A DNA stretch of 64,000 nt from Actinoplanes sp. NBC_00393 (GCF_036053395.1 NZ_CP107942.1:372001-436000), one strand, 5' to 3'. Shown: positions 44,875 to 53,391, numbered from the stretch's first letter. A program made the numbers and translations. The notes: a model not told the origin generated them from the letters alone.

Positions 44875-46662
44875 ATGAGCGTACGTGCACGGACCATGGC
44901 CGCCGCCGGCGCGCTGATCACGGTTGCGACCCTTGCGGTGGGTGGCACGGCAGCCGCCGCCGCTCCGTTGCCGGCGCCCGCCCCGACGGGCGTCACCCAC
45001 GAGGAGAATCCCCGCGTACCGGAGGGCGCGGTCTGGACGGAGGCGTACTTCCCGTCCGCCGACAACAGCGGCGTCGAACTCCATGCCGACGTCCTCCGGC
45101 CGGCGAACCTGCCGTCGCGCGCCAAGACACCGGTGATCCTCGCCGTCGGCCCGTACTTCAGCCACGCGGGCCAGACCGGGCCGGAGGGGTGGCCGCAGAC
45201 CGGCCCGTCCAGCCGGTTCGCGGACTTCACGAGCGGCACGGACCTGTTCGCCCGCGGCTACACCTACGTCATGGTCGACCTGCGCGGCTTCGGTGGGAGC
45301 ACCGGCTGCCTCGACTGGGCGGGCCCGGGCGAGCAGGCCGACGTGAAGGCCGCGATCCAGTGGGCGGCGACTCAGCCGTGGTCCACCGGCAAGGTGGGCA
45401 TGTACGGCAAGTCGTACGACGCCGTCACCGGCCTCGTCGGTAACAACCTGCGCCACCGAGCGCTCAAGGCCGTCGTGGCCCAGGAGCCGGTGTGGGACAT
45501 GTACAACTACCTGTTCAGCAACAAGGTTCCCCGGCCCAATGTGACCGGCACGCCGAACGCCTACAACGGCATCGCCACGCTGGCGCCGCTGCCCGACGAC
45601 ACCGACCGCTACCAGGCCAACGCGGCGTACGAGCAGAACCACCCCGAATGTCTCGCCGACAACCTCACGAACAACAACAACCCTGACAACGACTCGCCCT
45701 ACTGGCGCGCCCGGGACCTCGCGGCCCAGGCGAGGGGCACGAACACCCCGCTCTTCGTCACGCAGGGCTTCATCGAGAACAACACCAAGCCCGAGGACAT
45801 GGAGGAGTACCTCGACAACCACCGCGGCGTCGAGCGGGGCTGGCTGGGGCAGTGGGAGCACGTCCGCGGCAACGAGACGAACGATCAGGGTCAGCTGCTC
45901 ATGGGCCGGGCCGGGTTCTTCGACGAGGTCATACGCTTCTACGACCGCTACCTGAAGGGCATCCGGCCGGCGGTGCACGACCCGGCTTACGCCATCGAGG
46001 ACAACACCGGGGCGTGGCGCGCGCAGCCGACCTGGCCGGCGCCGACCTCGTACGCCAGGCCCGCCCTGGCCGACGGAGAGTACGTCGACGACGGCATCGC
46101 CGCGACGCTGGCCGCACCCGCCGGTCAGGAGTGGGACATGGAGCACTACACGGATCCCGCCCCGCCCGCCGCCAAGAGCCGCGCTGCCGCCGACGCGCAC
46201 AGCTATTTCACCTGGTCCACGCCGGTCGAGTCCCGGCTGCGGATCACCGCCACGCCGCGGATCACGATGAACGCGAGCGCGACGGGCAACGTCATGGTGC
46301 GGCTGTGGGACGTCGCTCCGGACGGGACCGCGGTGATGTTCGACGAGAACGTAGCGCTGATCGAACGTGCGGGCCGCGTCGCGTTCGACCTGAAATCCAC
46401 CGACTGGACGCTTGAGGTGGGTCACCAGCTGGGCGTTCAGATCGGGACGATCAACAGCGGAAGCTGGCGCGACACCCCGAGCGGCAACACGATCGAGATC
46501 ACCCGCGCGCGGCTGAGCCTCGCGCTGCAGAACCCGCGGTTCGACGTCCCGACTCAGGGCGATCGGTCGCCGTTCCTCGACACCTACCTGCGGCAATACA
46601 CCCGAACGCTCACCGGCGTGGGCGAGGGAACCTTCCGGCTCGCCCTCGGTCACCGGCACTGA
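44875..46662 (+). CDS. Secreted X-Pro dipeptidyl-peptidase (S15/CocE family)
   Basis: 595 residues from ATG 44875, preceded by GGGAGG. Signal peptide MSVRARTMAAAGALITVATL ... AAAAAP. The catalytic alpha/beta-hydrolase part shows VMVDLRGFGGSTG and the nucleophile elbow GMYGKSYDAVTG with Ser180; the family's G-x-S-Y-x-G has Ala in place of the last Gly. QWEHVRGNE carries the likely catalytic His. The C-terminal domain from about 400 is the jelly-roll typical of S15 enzymes (ARLSLALQNPRFD). It cleaves X-Pro dipeptides or acyl esters outside the cell. A strong terminator follows. Confidence 0.9.
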   Translation: MSVRARTMAAAGALITVATLAVGGTAAAAAPLPAPAPTGVTHEENPRVPEGAVWTEAYFPSADNSGVELHADVLRPANLPSRAKTPVILAVGPYFSHAGQTGPEGWPQTGPSSRFADFTSGTDLFARGYTYVMVDLRGFGGSTGCLDWAGPGEQADVKAAIQWAATQPWSTGKVGMYGKSYDAVTGLVGNNLRHRALKAVVAQEPVWDMYNYLFSNKVPRPNVTGTPNAYNGIATLAPLPDDTDRYQANAAYEQNHPECLADNLTNNNNPDNDSPYWRARDLAAQARGTNTPLFVTQGFIENNTKPEDMEEYLDNHRGVERGWLGQWEHVRGNETNDQGQLLMGRAGFFDEVIRFYDRYLKGIRPAVHDPAYAIEDNTGAWRAQPTWPAPTSYARPALADGEYVDDGIAATLAAPAGQEWDMEHYTDPAPPAAKSRAAADAHSYFTWSTPVESRLRITATPRITMNASATGNVMVRLWDVAPDGTAVMFDENVALIERAGRVAFDLKSTDWTLEVGHQLGVQIGTINSGSWRDTPSGNTIEITRARLSLALQNPRFDVPTQGDRSPFLDTYLRQYTRTLTGVGEGTFRLALGHRH

Positions 46663-46678
46663 CGAGCTGTGACGGTTG

Positions 46679-46710
46679 GACTGCCCGGCCCTGCGAGCGG
46701 CCGGGCAGTC
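46679..46710 (+). terminator. Terminator after the S15 peptidase gene
   Basis: Perfect 12-bp stem GACTGCCCGGCC (46679-46690) / GGCCGGGCAGTC (46699-46710) with an 8-nt loop, 17 bases after the stop codon. Confidence 0.85.
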
Positions 46711-46743
46711 GGATCCTCATCCAGAAGCTGCCAGAATCACCGC

Positions 46744-48066
46744 ATGAACGGTCCTGACCTGGTCCTGGTGCTGCGCTATCGCAAGGCGGTGACGTACGGC
46801 TTCCACGTCCTCCTGGGCGCGCTCGGCGAGCACGAGACCGCCACCCGGTACGAGGTCCGGTTCGGGGAGAACGTCGAGGAGACCGCCCGGCACATCCGGG
46901 AGGCGGGCGACACCCGGGTGCTGGTGCTCTGGTCGTTCTACTCGCCGGACGCGGCCGCGCTCGCCGAGGAGCTCCAGCAGATCCGCGCGCTCGCCGACGG
47001 CCCGAACGTCACCCACCTGGCCGGCGGCGTGCACGCGACCGCCGAGCCGGTGCAGACGCTCGACGCGGGCTGGGACATGGCAGCGATCGGCGAGGGCGAG
47101 TCCACCCTGCTCAGCCTGGTCGACGCGAAAGGCGACCCGGCCGGCATCACCGGCCTCGCCTACCGTTTGGCCGGCGAGGTGAAGAAGACCGGCAAGGCGA
47201 GGCAGCTACCCCTCGACGAGTTCCCGGGCTTCGCCCTGAAATGGGACAAGTTCAACGCCCTGGAGATCACCCGCGGCTGCATCTACGCCTGCCGGTTCTG
47301 TCAGACGCCGTTCATGTTCTCCGCCCGGTTCCGGCACCGCAGCCTGGAGAACGTGCGCTGGCACGTCGACCAGATGCGCGCGCGTGGCCTGCGTGACGTC
47401 CGGTTCATCACGCCGACCGCGCTGTCCTGGGGCACCCAGACCGAGGAGCCGAACCTGGCCGCCGTCGAGGAACTGCTGGCCTCCTGCCGGGAGGGGATCG
47501 GGCCGAACGGGCGGGTGTTCTTCGGGTCCTTCCCCAGCGAGATCCGGCCCGAGCACGTCAGCCGCGAGGCGTTGCGGCTGGTCAAGAAGTACTGCAACAA
47601 CAACAACATCATCGTGGGCGCGCAATCCGGATCGGACCGGGTGCTGGGCGCGGCCAAGCGAGGGCACGACACCGAAGAGGTACGCCGTGCCGTCCGCCTC
47701 GGCGTCGAAGAAGGCTTCCGGATCAACGTGGACATGATCTTCGGAATGCCCGGCGAGGACCGGACCGACGTGGACGCGTCCCTCGGCCTGGCCCGTGAAC
47801 TGGCCGACCTCGGCGCCCGCATTCACGCCCACACGTTCATGCCGCTTCCCGGCACCCCGTGGCGGGACGCCCCACCCGGCGACGTGGACCCGGACACCAT
47901 CCGCGAGGTCGACCGCCTCTCCCGGCGCGGCGCCCTCTACGGCCACTGGCAGAAGCAGCGCGACCACGCCGCCCGCCTCGCCGCAGCCGCCGAGGCCTAC
48001 CCGCGCCCCGGCCGCAGCCGAACCCTCCTGCCCACCCTCCCACCAACACCCACCAACCCCAGCTGA
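46744..48066 (+). CDS. B12-binding-domain radical SAM protein
   Basis: 440 residues from ATG 46744; there is no clear Shine-Dalgarno. The N-terminal about 140 residues look like a cobalamin-binding Rossmann fold lacking the DxHxxG motif. The radical SAM core has the cluster motif ITRGCIYACRFCQTP (C-x3-C-x2-C), then FGSFPSEIRPEHV, NNNNIIVGAQSGSDRVLGAAKRGHD and INVDMIFGMPGEDRTDVDASL. It resembles the MJ_1487-type family known mostly from archaea and some bacteria. Substrate unknown; no biosynthetic genes lie beside it. The second 62-bp repeat array begins within its last codons. Confidence 0.85.
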   Translation: MNGPDLVLVLRYRKAVTYGFHVLLGALGEHETATRYEVRFGENVEETARHIREAGDTRVLVLWSFYSPDAAALAEELQQIRALADGPNVTHLAGGVHATAEPVQTLDAGWDMAAIGEGESTLLSLVDAKGDPAGITGLAYRLAGEVKKTGKARQLPLDEFPGFALKWDKFNALEITRGCIYACRFCQTPFMFSARFRHRSLENVRWHVDQMRARGLRDVRFITPTALSWGTQTEEPNLAAVEELLASCREGIGPNGRVFFGSFPSEIRPEHVSREALRLVKKYCNNNNIIVGAQSGSDRVLGAAKRGHDTEEVRRAVRLGVEEGFRINVDMIFGMPGEDRTDVDASLGLARELADLGARIHAHTFMPLPGTPWRDAPPGDVDPDTIREVDRLSRRGALYGHWQKQRDHAARLAAAAEAYPRPGRSRTLLPTLPPTPTNPS

Positions 48067-48424
48067 CCGCCAGCGTTGCCTCCCGGCCGCGCAGGCAGCG
48101 CCGGGCGTCAGCCCGCAGGCTCGGCTGACCGCCAGTGTTGCGTCCCGGCGGCGCAGGCAGCGTTGGGCGTCAGCCCGCAGGGCTCGGCTGACCGCCAGTG
48201 TTGCCTCGCGGCGGCGGAGGCAGCGGTGGGCGTCAGCCCGCAGGCTCGGCTGACCGCCAGCGTTGTCTCCCGGCGGCGGAGGCAGCGGTGGGCGTCAGCC
48301 CGCAGGGCTCGGCTGACCGCCAGTGTTGCCTCCCGGCCGTGGAGGCAGCGGTGGGCGTCAGCCCGCAGGCTCGGCTGACCGCCAGCGTTGCCTCGCGGCG
48401 GCGGAGGCAGCGCTGGGCGTCAGC
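48062..48424. repeat. Second 62-bp tandem repeat array, 6 units, same family as at 15.7 kb
   Basis: Units beginning GCTGACCGCC start at 48062, 48124, 48187, 48249, 48312 and 48374, spaced 62 or 63 bp. Rotated to the same phase, each matches the 15.7-kb units over most of its length: GTCAGCC...GGCTGAC, then GTTGCCTCC...GGAGGCAGC. The array fills the 364 bases between the convergent stops of the radical SAM gene and the DedA gene. Confidence 0.9.
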
Positions 48425-48430
48425 CGGTTG

Positions 48431-49936
48431 TCAGGGGGTCGCGGCGGTCAGCGCCAGCTGGGCCGGCTCCGGGGAATCGTCGGCGGGCGGTGGGACCGGG
48501 CGGGGACGGCCGGCCCGGCCGGACCAGACTGCGGCGTTGACCGCTGCCCAGGCCGCACCGAGCACCAGCGCGGCCACCGTCTCGCTCATCCGGCTCCAGC
48601 CGAGATAGACCCATGACCCCGCGCACAACACCGTGCCCACCGCCGCCAGCGTCCAGACCGCGACCTGCCACGACCAGGGCAGACCTCGCGCCACCAGCCA
48701 GGCGAGCAGCCCGGCCGCGGCGGCGACCTGCGCGGTCTGTCCGGCCGACATGGTGGCCAGGGCGAGCGCCGCCGCGTCGAGCGGCACGTTCCCGTCGAAC
48801 TCGGCGGGCGTTGGGAAGACCAGCGTCTCGGCAGCCTGCCAGCCGGGCGGGACAGCCATGGCCAGCACGGCCGCCAGGATCGCCGCGGGCAGCACCGGCC
48901 CGAGCGCCTCCAGCAACCCGGACCCGCCACCGCGCCGCAGCCCGGCCCATCCGCCCCGCGCACCGAGCCCGGCCAAGCCTGCAGCGGACCGAAGCGAGGG
49001 CGAGGTGAGGCCGGCAGGGGAGCGGAGGAAGAGGGACGTGCGGGGCCACCACCAGCGGATCAGGGAGACCGCGACCGCGAGGGCGATCAGGACCTCGGGC
49101 ACCAGCGTGGTGGCGGTTTCCAGGGCGAACAGATACCCGTCCGACGTCCACTGGGATCGGGCCCACTCCGCCACCGCCTGGTCCGTCGCGGCGAGGCCGC
49201 TGAAGCGGACGACCGCCGGGATCGCCGCGACCAGCAGCACCGCGAGGCTGGTGAGCAGCCCGAGGCTCAGCCCGGCCGCCGCAACCGGATGCCACAGCCG
49301 GGGCGGCCACGGGTTCGCCGGCCAGGACAGGGAACGGGCGAATGCGCGTACCGGATCGGGGTGTTGACCGAACCATCGGCCGGCCAGGATGAGGCCGAGA
49401 AGGATCAGTGTCAGCGCCGCCAGCGCGCCGGCGGCACGCCCGGCGCGGGCGGCAAGGATGTCGTAGGAGGCGCCCGCCAGGTAGCTTGCGCCTACCATCC
49501 ACAGAGACCACAGCATCGCCGCCGGCGTGTGCCAGGCAAGGAAGCGACCGCGGGGTACGCCCGAACGAGCCGCCAACCGTGGCATGAGGGTCCGCGCACC
49601 GACCACCCACTGACCGAGAAAGATCGCCCGCCCGCCGTGCCGCGCGAAGAGCCGCTCGGCGCGTTGCCAGCGTGAGTTCGTGACCGCGACCGCGCGGCGG
49701 GAGCCGGAGAGATAGGCCAGGTTGCCGCCGAGCAGGGCGGAGAAGACCGCCACCGCCAGGGCCGGGACGAGCGGGACGACGCCGGCGTTGGCCAGCAGTC
49801 CCATCGCCACCAGCGCGGTCGCGGCCGGCAGCACCAGCCCGGCGATCAGGGCCGTCTCGGCGGTGACCAGGACGGCGACGACGAGGTACACGAGTGCCGG
49901 TGGCAACCCGCCCAGAAGATCATTCAGCCAGCCCAT
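48431..49936 (-). CDS. DedA-family membrane protein fused to degenerate PAP2 domain
   Basis: 501 residues from ATG 49936 (a TTG 9 bases upstream is possible). Residues about 1-200 are a DedA/VTT domain: NLAYLSGSRRAV, FARHGGRAIFLGQWVVGARTLMPRLAARSGVPRGRFLAWHTP and several membrane segments. Residues about 215-490 have the membrane layout of a PAP2 phosphatase, but its motifs are missing: where SGH is expected the text reads FPTPAEFDGNVPLDAA, and where SRxxLGxHxxxD is expected it reads SWVYLGWSRMSETV. The phosphatase half is probably inactive and may be a lipid-binding module. DedA proteins move phospholipids or undecaprenyl phosphate across the membrane. Confidence 0.85.
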   Translation of the reverse strand: MGWLNDLLGGLPPALVYLVVAVLVTAETALIAGLVLPAATALVAMGLLANAGVVPLVPALAVAVFSALLGGNLAYLSGSRRAVAVTNSRWQRAERLFARHGGRAIFLGQWVVGARTLMPRLAARSGVPRGRFLAWHTPAAMLWSLWMVGASYLAGASYDILAARAGRAAGALAALTLILLGLILAGRWFGQHPDPVRAFARSLSWPANPWPPRLWHPVAAAGLSLGLLTSLAVLLVAAIPAVVRFSGLAATDQAVAEWARSQWTSDGYLFALETATTLVPEVLIALAVAVSLIRWWWPRTSLFLRSPAGLTSPSLRSAAGLAGLGARGGWAGLRRGGGSGLLEALGPVLPAAILAAVLAMAVPPGWQAAETLVFPTPAEFDGNVPLDAAALALATMSAGQTAQVAAAAGLLAWLVARGLPWSWQVAVWTLAAVGTVLCAGSWVYLGWSRMSETVAALVLGAAWAAVNAAVWSGRAGRPRPVPPPADDSPEPAQLALTAATP

Positions 49937-50016
49937 ATCGATCAACCTAGGGTCTTGGGTACGCGCGGCGGATCGGTGATGCTCCTTAGGGATCCACCGA
50001 TATCCCGGAGGGGACG

Positions 50017-50784
50017 ATGCACCGAATCCTGCAGCGGATCGACGAGCTCGCCGCCCATCTGGCCACCCGTGACGACACCGTCGCGGTCCTCGGCCTCGGT
50101 TCGGCGGGCGCCCAGCGCGCCCGCCTCGACGACCATTCCGACCTCGACTTCTTCCTGATCGTCGCCGAGGGCGCGAAGTGGCGGTACGTGGACCGGCTGG
50201 ACTGGCTGGAGGCGCCCTGCCCGGTGGTCTACAGCTTCGCCCATGCCCGTTCCGGCCGGAAGGCTCTCTATCAGGACGGCATCTACGCGGAATATCTGGT
50301 GCTCACTCCGGCGGAGCTGCCGCGGGTGCCGTTCTCCGGCGCGCGGGTGGTGTGGCGGCGTGACGACGCCCCGGCCGGGCTCGCGCAGAGCGAGGCGCCG
50401 GTGCCCCGCGACCCGTACGACACCGTCGACTACCACCTGAACGACGCGCTCACCTGTCTCTACTCGGGCCTGCACCTGGAGTTGCGCGGCGAGCACCTGG
50501 CCGCCGCGAGGTTCATCCAGAACCGCGCCGTCGACGGGGTGATCGCCCTGCTGCGCCGTAGTGAGGGCGAGACGCCGTACCGGGATCCCTTCGACCCGGC
50601 CCGGCGGGTGGAGCGGGCGTACCCGGCGGAGGTGCTGCCGCTGGCCGCGATGGTGCCCGGTTACACCGCGAACCTGGCGGCTGCCCGCGCCACGTTCGAG
50701 TGGTTGTGCCGGCGCTTTCCGGTGGATCCGGCGATCGGGGAAGCGATCCGCGGCCTGCTCGGCCGTTCGGACGATTATCGGTGA
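50017..50784 (+). CDS. Nucleotidyltransferase-domain protein
   Basis: 255 residues from ATG 50017, preceded by GGAGGGGAC. The active-site block VAVLGLGSAGAQRARLDDHSDLDFFLIV has the GSxG and DxD features of the polymerase-beta-like nucleotidyltransferase fold (D in SDLDFF). The helical C-terminal part (YHLNDALTCLYSGLHLELRGEHLAAARFIQNRAVDGVIALL) resembles antibiotic nucleotidyltransferases and HI0073-like proteins. No toxin-antitoxin partner is visible. Substrate unknown. Confidence 0.8.
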   Translation: MHRILQRIDELAAHLATRDDTVAVLGLGSAGAQRARLDDHSDLDFFLIVAEGAKWRYVDRLDWLEAPCPVVYSFAHARSGRKALYQDGIYAEYLVLTPAELPRVPFSGARVVWRRDDAPAGLAQSEAPVPRDPYDTVDYHLNDALTCLYSGLHLELRGEHLAAARFIQNRAVDGVIALLRRSEGETPYRDPFDPARRVERAYPAEVLPLAAMVPGYTANLAAARATFEWLCRRFPVDPAIGEAIRGLLGRSDDYR

Positions 50785-50799
50785 TCTTCGAAGCGAGCA

Positions 50800-51369
50800 G
50801 TGTCTATACCCATGGTGGAGACAGTTCCGAAGTGGCGGGCCGTCGTCCTGGACTTCCTGGAGCGGGCCGGCTGGTCGGCGGGGCAGGTGTTCGTGGCGAC
50901 CCTGCTGGCCGGTGGTGTCGGCGCGGTCGGGCAGCTGCCGTGGAAGCAGGCGGCGACCCTGGCGATCAGCGCCTTCCTCGCTTCGCTGCTGCTCACCGGT
51001 GTGCAGTACCTCGGCAAGTTCACGCATCTGGCGTTCTGGCCGGACCTGCTGATCCGGCTGGCCAAGACGTTCCTCAGCACGCTGGCCGGGGCGATGGTCG
51101 CCGGGGTCTTCGACGTCACCACCTTCGACTGGGGCTCCGCGTTCAACGTCGCCGCGCTGGCCACCCTGGCCGCGCTCGGCAAGGGCCTGCTGGCCCGGGA
51201 GCCGGCCGCGCCGAACGGGCAGGTGCCGCCCGGCGCCAGCCCGTCCACGCTGCCGATGGGCACCTACCGGGAGGCGGTCGACCACGCGCCGCCGCCGCCC
51301 ACCATCGAGGCGACCAACCCGCCCGAGGGGACGGCGGCGGTGCCGCCGTCGGGCACCCCTCCGGCCTAG
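50800..51369 (+). CDS. Holin-like membrane protein (r1t-type)
   Basis: 189 residues from GTG 50800; ATG 50812 is an equal alternative. Four hydrophobic segments (GQVFVATLLAGGVGAV, TLAISAFLASLLLTGVQYL, LIRLAKTFLSTLAGAMVAGVFDV, FNVAALATLAALGKGLLA) with short loops match r1t-like phage holins, followed by a Pro-rich tail of 60 residues. The TFDWGSAFNVAALATLAALGKGLLA end is characteristic. No endolysin or phage gene is nearby, so it is a stray holin-type gene. The stop overlaps the convergent pobA stop. Confidence 0.75.
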   Translation: MSIPMVETVPKWRAVVLDFLERAGWSAGQVFVATLLAGGVGAVGQLPWKQAATLAISAFLASLLLTGVQYLGKFTHLAFWPDLLIRLAKTFLSTLAGAMVAGVFDVTTFDWGSAFNVAALATLAALGKGLLAREPAAPNGQVPPGASPSTLPMGTYREAVDHAPPPPTIEATNPPEGTAAVPPSGTPPA

Positions 51370-52532
51370 TAGCCGATCGGCAGACCGGCGTAGTTCTCCG
51401 CCAGTCCGGTCGCGCCGGCCTCGCTGGTGGCCACCCACCGCAGCTGGGAGAGCTGCAGCTGGGCGTCGAACGGGTCGCCCGAGGTGTGCAGCATGGTCGT
51501 CATCCACCAGGAGAAGTGGGTGCACCGCCAGACCCGGCGCTGGGCGTCGTCGGAGTACCGGTCGGCGAGGGTCTCGTTCTTCTCGACCAGGGACGCGATC
51601 AGGGCCTTGCTGAGCAGCGCCACGTCGGCGATCGCCAGGTTCAGGCCCTTGGCGCCGGTCGGCGGGACGATGTGCGCGGCGTCGCCGGCGAGGTAGAGGT
51701 TGCCGTGCCGCATCGGGGTCTGCACGTAACTGCGCATCGGCAGCACGCTCTTGTCGGTGATCGGGCCGGGGGTGAGTTTCCAGCCGTTCTGCCCGTGGCC
51801 CAGCCGGGTGGCCAGCTCCTCCCAGATCCGGTCGTCGGACCAGGACTGCGGGTCGGTGCCGTTCGGCACCTGCAGGTAGAGGCGGCTCACCGTGGCCGAG
51901 CGCATCGAGTGCAGGGCGAAACCGTTCGGGTGCCAGGCGTAGATCAGCTCGTCGGTGGAGGGCGCGACGTCGGCGAGGATGCCGAACCAGGAGTAGGGGT
52001 AGACCTTCTCGTACTTCTCCGCGGCCGGGACGGCGTTGCGCGACGGCCCGAACGAGCCGTCACAGCCCGCGATCACGACGCAGTCCAGTCGCTGGGACAC
52101 GCCCGCCTTGTCGGTGAACGTCACGAACGGACGATCTTCCAGGGAGTGCAGCGAGACGTCCGAGACCTCGTAGTGGATCTCCTGACCGTCCGCGTGGCGG
52201 GCCGCGATCAGATCCTTCTGCACCTCGGTCTGGCCGTAGACCCAGACACTGCGGCCGGCCAGGTTCACGAAGTCCAGGTGGTGCCGCTCGCCCGGCCACT
52301 GCAGATAGATGCCCCGGTGGTGGTCGCCCTCCGCGCGGATCCGGTCGCCGAGCCCCACCGACTCCAGCAGTTCGACGCTGGAGTGCTCCAGGATGCCGGC
52401 GCGGATCCGGGCCGCGACGTACTCCTCCGAGCGGGTCTCGAGGACCACCGACTCGACCCCGCCCTGGGCGAGGAGGTGGGAAAGAAGCAGGCCGGCCGGG
52501 CCGGCGCCGATGATGGCGACCTGGGTACGCAT
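51366..52532 (-). CDS. pobA: 4-hydroxybenzoate 3-monooxygenase
   Basis: 388 residues from ATG 52532, the usual PobA length. FAD-binding GxGxxG (VAIIGAGPAGLLLSHLL), the DG motif AGCDGSFGPSR and the signature GDAAHIVPPTGAKGLNLA, nearly unchanged across the family, are present. It hydroxylates 4-hydroxybenzoate to protocatechuate with NAD(P)H and O2, feeding the pca genes encoded divergently. It lies 4 bases after iclR on the same strand, but a palindrome 45 bases upstream, inside the iclR coding end, suggests its own regulated promoter. Confidence 0.96.
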   Translation of the reverse strand: MRTQVAIIGAGPAGLLLSHLLAQGGVESVVLETRSEEYVAARIRAGILEHSSVELLESVGLGDRIRAEGDHHRGIYLQWPGERHHLDFVNLAGRSVWVYGQTEVQKDLIAARHADGQEIHYEVSDVSLHSLEDRPFVTFTDKAGVSQRLDCVVIAGCDGSFGPSRNAVPAAEKYEKVYPYSWFGILADVAPSTDELIYAWHPNGFALHSMRSATVSRLYLQVPNGTDPQSWSDDRIWEELATRLGHGQNGWKLTPGPITDKSVLPMRSYVQTPMRHGNLYLAGDAAHIVPPTGAKGLNLAIADVALLSKALIASLVEKNETLADRYSDDAQRRVWRCTHFSWWMTTMLHTSGDPFDAQLQLSQLRWVATSEAGATGLAENYAGLPIGY

Positions 52533-52536
52533 GCCC

Positions 52537-53316
52537 TCAGCCTTCGGCAGCCGGACGCACCGCGGCAAGACCCGAATTCCACTCAGTGGAAGCGGTGAGC
52601 GTTCGCCCGATCCCGTTGGCCGCCACCTGCAACGCGGACACCAGGCGTGGCAACTGGCGCCGCAGATCGGGCACCACCATGCCCAGGGCGGCCACCACGG
52701 CGTCGCCCCGGCGCACCGGCACGGCCACCGAGCAGGCGCCCAGGCTCATCTCCTCGCCGGTGGTCGCGTACCCCTCGGCGCGCACCCGGCGCAGCTGTTC
52801 CAGCAGGCGGGCCGGCTGGGTGACCGTGTACGCGGTGATCCGGGTGAGCGATTTCAGAACCTCCACCCGCACCTCGTCCGGCGCGTACGCCAGCAGCACT
52901 TTCCCCACCCCGGTGGCGTGCATCGGCAGCCGGGAGCCGACCCGGCTGACCACCGGCACCGACACGTGCCCGGCCAGCCGCTCGATGTAGAGCACCTCCA
53001 GCCCGTCGCGGACGGCGAGGTGCACCGTCGACAGGGTTGTCCCGTACAAATCGTGCAAAAATGGTGACGCCGCCTGGCGCAGCCCGCTCTGCACCGGGGC
53101 GAGCAGCCCGAGCTGCCAGATCCGGCGCCCGATCACGTAGTCGCCGCTCGGCTCGCGGGCCAGCGCGCCCCACCGCTGCAGCTCGCCCACCAGGCGATGG
53201 GCGGTCGCCAGGGGCAGGTCGGCACGGCGGGCGAGGTCGGTGAGGGAGAGGCTGCGGTGCTCCCCGTCGAAGGCGCCCAGGAGGGCGAGCGCGCGGGACG
53301 TGACGCTGGCGCCCAC
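52537..53316 (-). CDS. IclR-family regulator of pob/pca genes
   Basis: 259 residues from GTG 53316, preceded by GGAAGGAGGGG. HTH LSLTDLARRADLPLATAHRLVGELQRWGAL, then the IclR effector domain (VPVVSRVGSRLPMHATGVGKVLLAYAPDEV ... GEEMSLGACSVAVPVRRGDAVVAALGM). It is the regulator between pobA and pcaHG, as PcaR/PobR are in other actinobacteria, and probably responds to protocatechuate or 4-hydroxybenzoate. The same palindrome occurs in front of it and within its 3' end. Confidence 0.92.
   Translation of the reverse strand: MGASVTSRALALLGAFDGEHRSLSLTDLARRADLPLATAHRLVGELQRWGALAREPSGDYVIGRRIWQLGLLAPVQSGLRQAASPFLHDLYGTTLSTVHLAVRDGLEVLYIERLAGHVSVPVVSRVGSRLPMHATGVGKVLLAYAPDEVRVEVLKSLTRITAYTVTQPARLLEQLRRVRAEGYATTGEEMSLGACSVAVPVRRGDAVVAALGMVVPDLRRQLPRLVSALQVAANGIGRTLTASTEWNSGLAAVRPAAEG
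52577..52591. promoter_or_regulatory. IclR operator copy within the 3' end of iclR, ahead of pobA
   Basis: TTCCACTCAGTGGAA, a perfect 7-1-7 palindrome, 45 bases upstream of the pobA start. It matches the site in the divergent promoter at 14 of 15 positions. Confidence 0.75.
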
Positions 53317-53326
53317 TTGCCCCTCC

Positions 53327-53341
53327 TTCCGCTGAGTGGAA
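53327..53341. promoter_or_regulatory. IclR operator in the pca divergent promoter
   Basis: TTCCGCTGAGTGGAA lies 11 bases upstream of the iclR start and 51 bases upstream of pcaH, in the 75-base spacer between the divergent transcripts. One mismatch in the arms and one at the centre relative to the perfect copy at 52577 are the differences. Confidence 0.75.
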
Positions 53342-53391
53342 GAAGAGTATCGCCGGAGTCCCCATGACCGCCTAGCGTCCGGAGCGTGAAC

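Noticed and set aside
48062..48424. Possible CRISPR array
   Set aside because: Same tandem family as the 15.7-kb array; whole units repeat, without spacers.
50800..51369. Prophage remnant
   Set aside because: Only a holin-like gene is present; no integrase, structural or lysis genes, and no att repeats were seen nearby.
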